Of a stretch of 48,659 nt of DNA, positions 48,475-48,659 are shown piece after piece. The first letter of the stretch is position 1; every line of letters starts with the position of its first letter. The stretch lies in assembly GCA_045588245.1 (NCBI GenBank), contig JAZNDW010000017.1, forward strand, positions 1-48,659. Reading direction: 5' to 3'. The notes under the pieces were generated by a model. It was not told the origin of the DNA and did not search any database. It saw only the letters and a program-made list of their open reading frames with translations. The position numbers and the translations under genes are program-made. The DNA is from DTU064 sp045588245 (GTDB taxonomy: Bacteria > Bacillota > Clostridia > Oscillospirales > CAG-272).

Positions 48475-48659
48475 ATGATAAAGGGCTGCGAGCGCAGAAT
48501 GATAAAAATTGAAAATCCCGAAAGCGAGCTTTTCGAAGCCGCGTACTTTATCGTAAGACAAAATGCTCCGCTTCCGAAAAAATGCAAAAAAGACGATATG
48601 TTCCGCGAAGCGCTCCGCCTGACGGATTCCGGCGTCACGTCGGCGCGTGCACGCGCCGA
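48475..48659 (+). CDS. Start of an unrecognised small protein, cut by the window edge
   Basis: An open frame beginning MIKGCERRMIKIENPES and running to the window end (61 codons, no stop). It contains SELFEAAYFIVRQ and a Lys-rich segment. Proteins beginning with the same motif occur in gut Clostridia as short hypothetical proteins, as far as I recall; I have no function to offer. AAGGAC lies 11 nt upstream of the ATG. Confidence 0.6.
   Translation, partial: MIKGCERRMIKIENPESELFEAAYFIVRQNAPLPKKCKKDDMFREALRLTDSGVTSARARA

Overview
The window reads as chromosomal DNA of an uncultured, spore-forming, anaerobic-type Bacillota of class Clostridia, probably an Oscillospirales- or Christensenellales-like gut lineage. 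The clues are the order of the housekeeping genes (yicC-remA-rpoZ-priA-def-fmt-rsmB-rlmN-prpC-prkC-rsgA followed by a tiny spoVM), a fused two-domain EcfA, a cobalamin riboswitch with a terminator, tRNA genes without encoded CCA, strong sigma-A promoters and AGGAGG-type ribosome binding sites, and frequent TTG starts. No rRNA, prophage or CRISPR array is visible. The species assignment is inference.

Left part (1-7.9 kb): on the minus strand lie an aspartate aminotransferase of the Ic subgroup, asnS, a Rad3/DinG-type helicase carrying a PD-(D/E)XK nuclease domain, and a histidine phosphatase. Divergent from them is nnr, the NAD(P)HX repair enzyme. Next (7.85-13.56 kb), a consensus promoter drives three genes whose order and domains (TerB-N/TerB-C protein, DUF2791-type P-loop ATPase, DEAD/DEAH helicase) match the anti-phage system Shango (sngABC). 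A highly structured intergenic element sits between the first two.

Twelve bases after the helicase stop begins a second consensus promoter, a cobalamin-type riboswitch and an intrinsic terminator placed just before the first ribosome binding site (13.58-13.9 kb). The operon behind it (13.9-19.8 kb) encodes a small HNH-repeat-like protein, a secreted protein with a dockerin-like loop and a sortase-like tail, a membrane protein that combines an alpha/alpha-barrel of prenyltransferase-like repeats with a DUF4430 domain (the domain pairing of animal intrinsic factor and transcobalamin), and a complete ECF transporter (T, fused A-A', S). The simplest reading is a vitamin B12 capture and import operon.

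The middle (19.9-26.7 kb) is accessory: two tiny membrane proteins, a REP-associated tyrosine transposase whose own reading frame contains three REP-like palindromes, a Cthe_2159-type carbohydrate-binding lipoprotein, a divergent Ig-like/GLUG lipoprotein, a tRNA-Thr/tRNA-Tyr pair with a 43-bp direct repeat behind it, and a small helical protein. From 40.4 kb down to 26.7 kb on the minus strand runs one long head-to-tail cluster of 14 genes: DUF5685, a J-domain/TPR protein, a membrane protein, then the RNA/translation/replication-restart/signalling genes listed above, ending with spoVM.

Right part (40.5-48.66 kb): an XRE regulator; a MocR/PdxR-type regulator that is shortened and lacks the PLP-binding lysine, next to a pyridoxal kinase gene; a ComM-type AAA+ ATPase; an intergenic region with a cluster of DnaA-box-like 9-mers; a lipid kinase and a membrane dipeptidase; a convergent sugar nucleotidyltransferase; and the start of an unrecognised small gene cut by the window edge.
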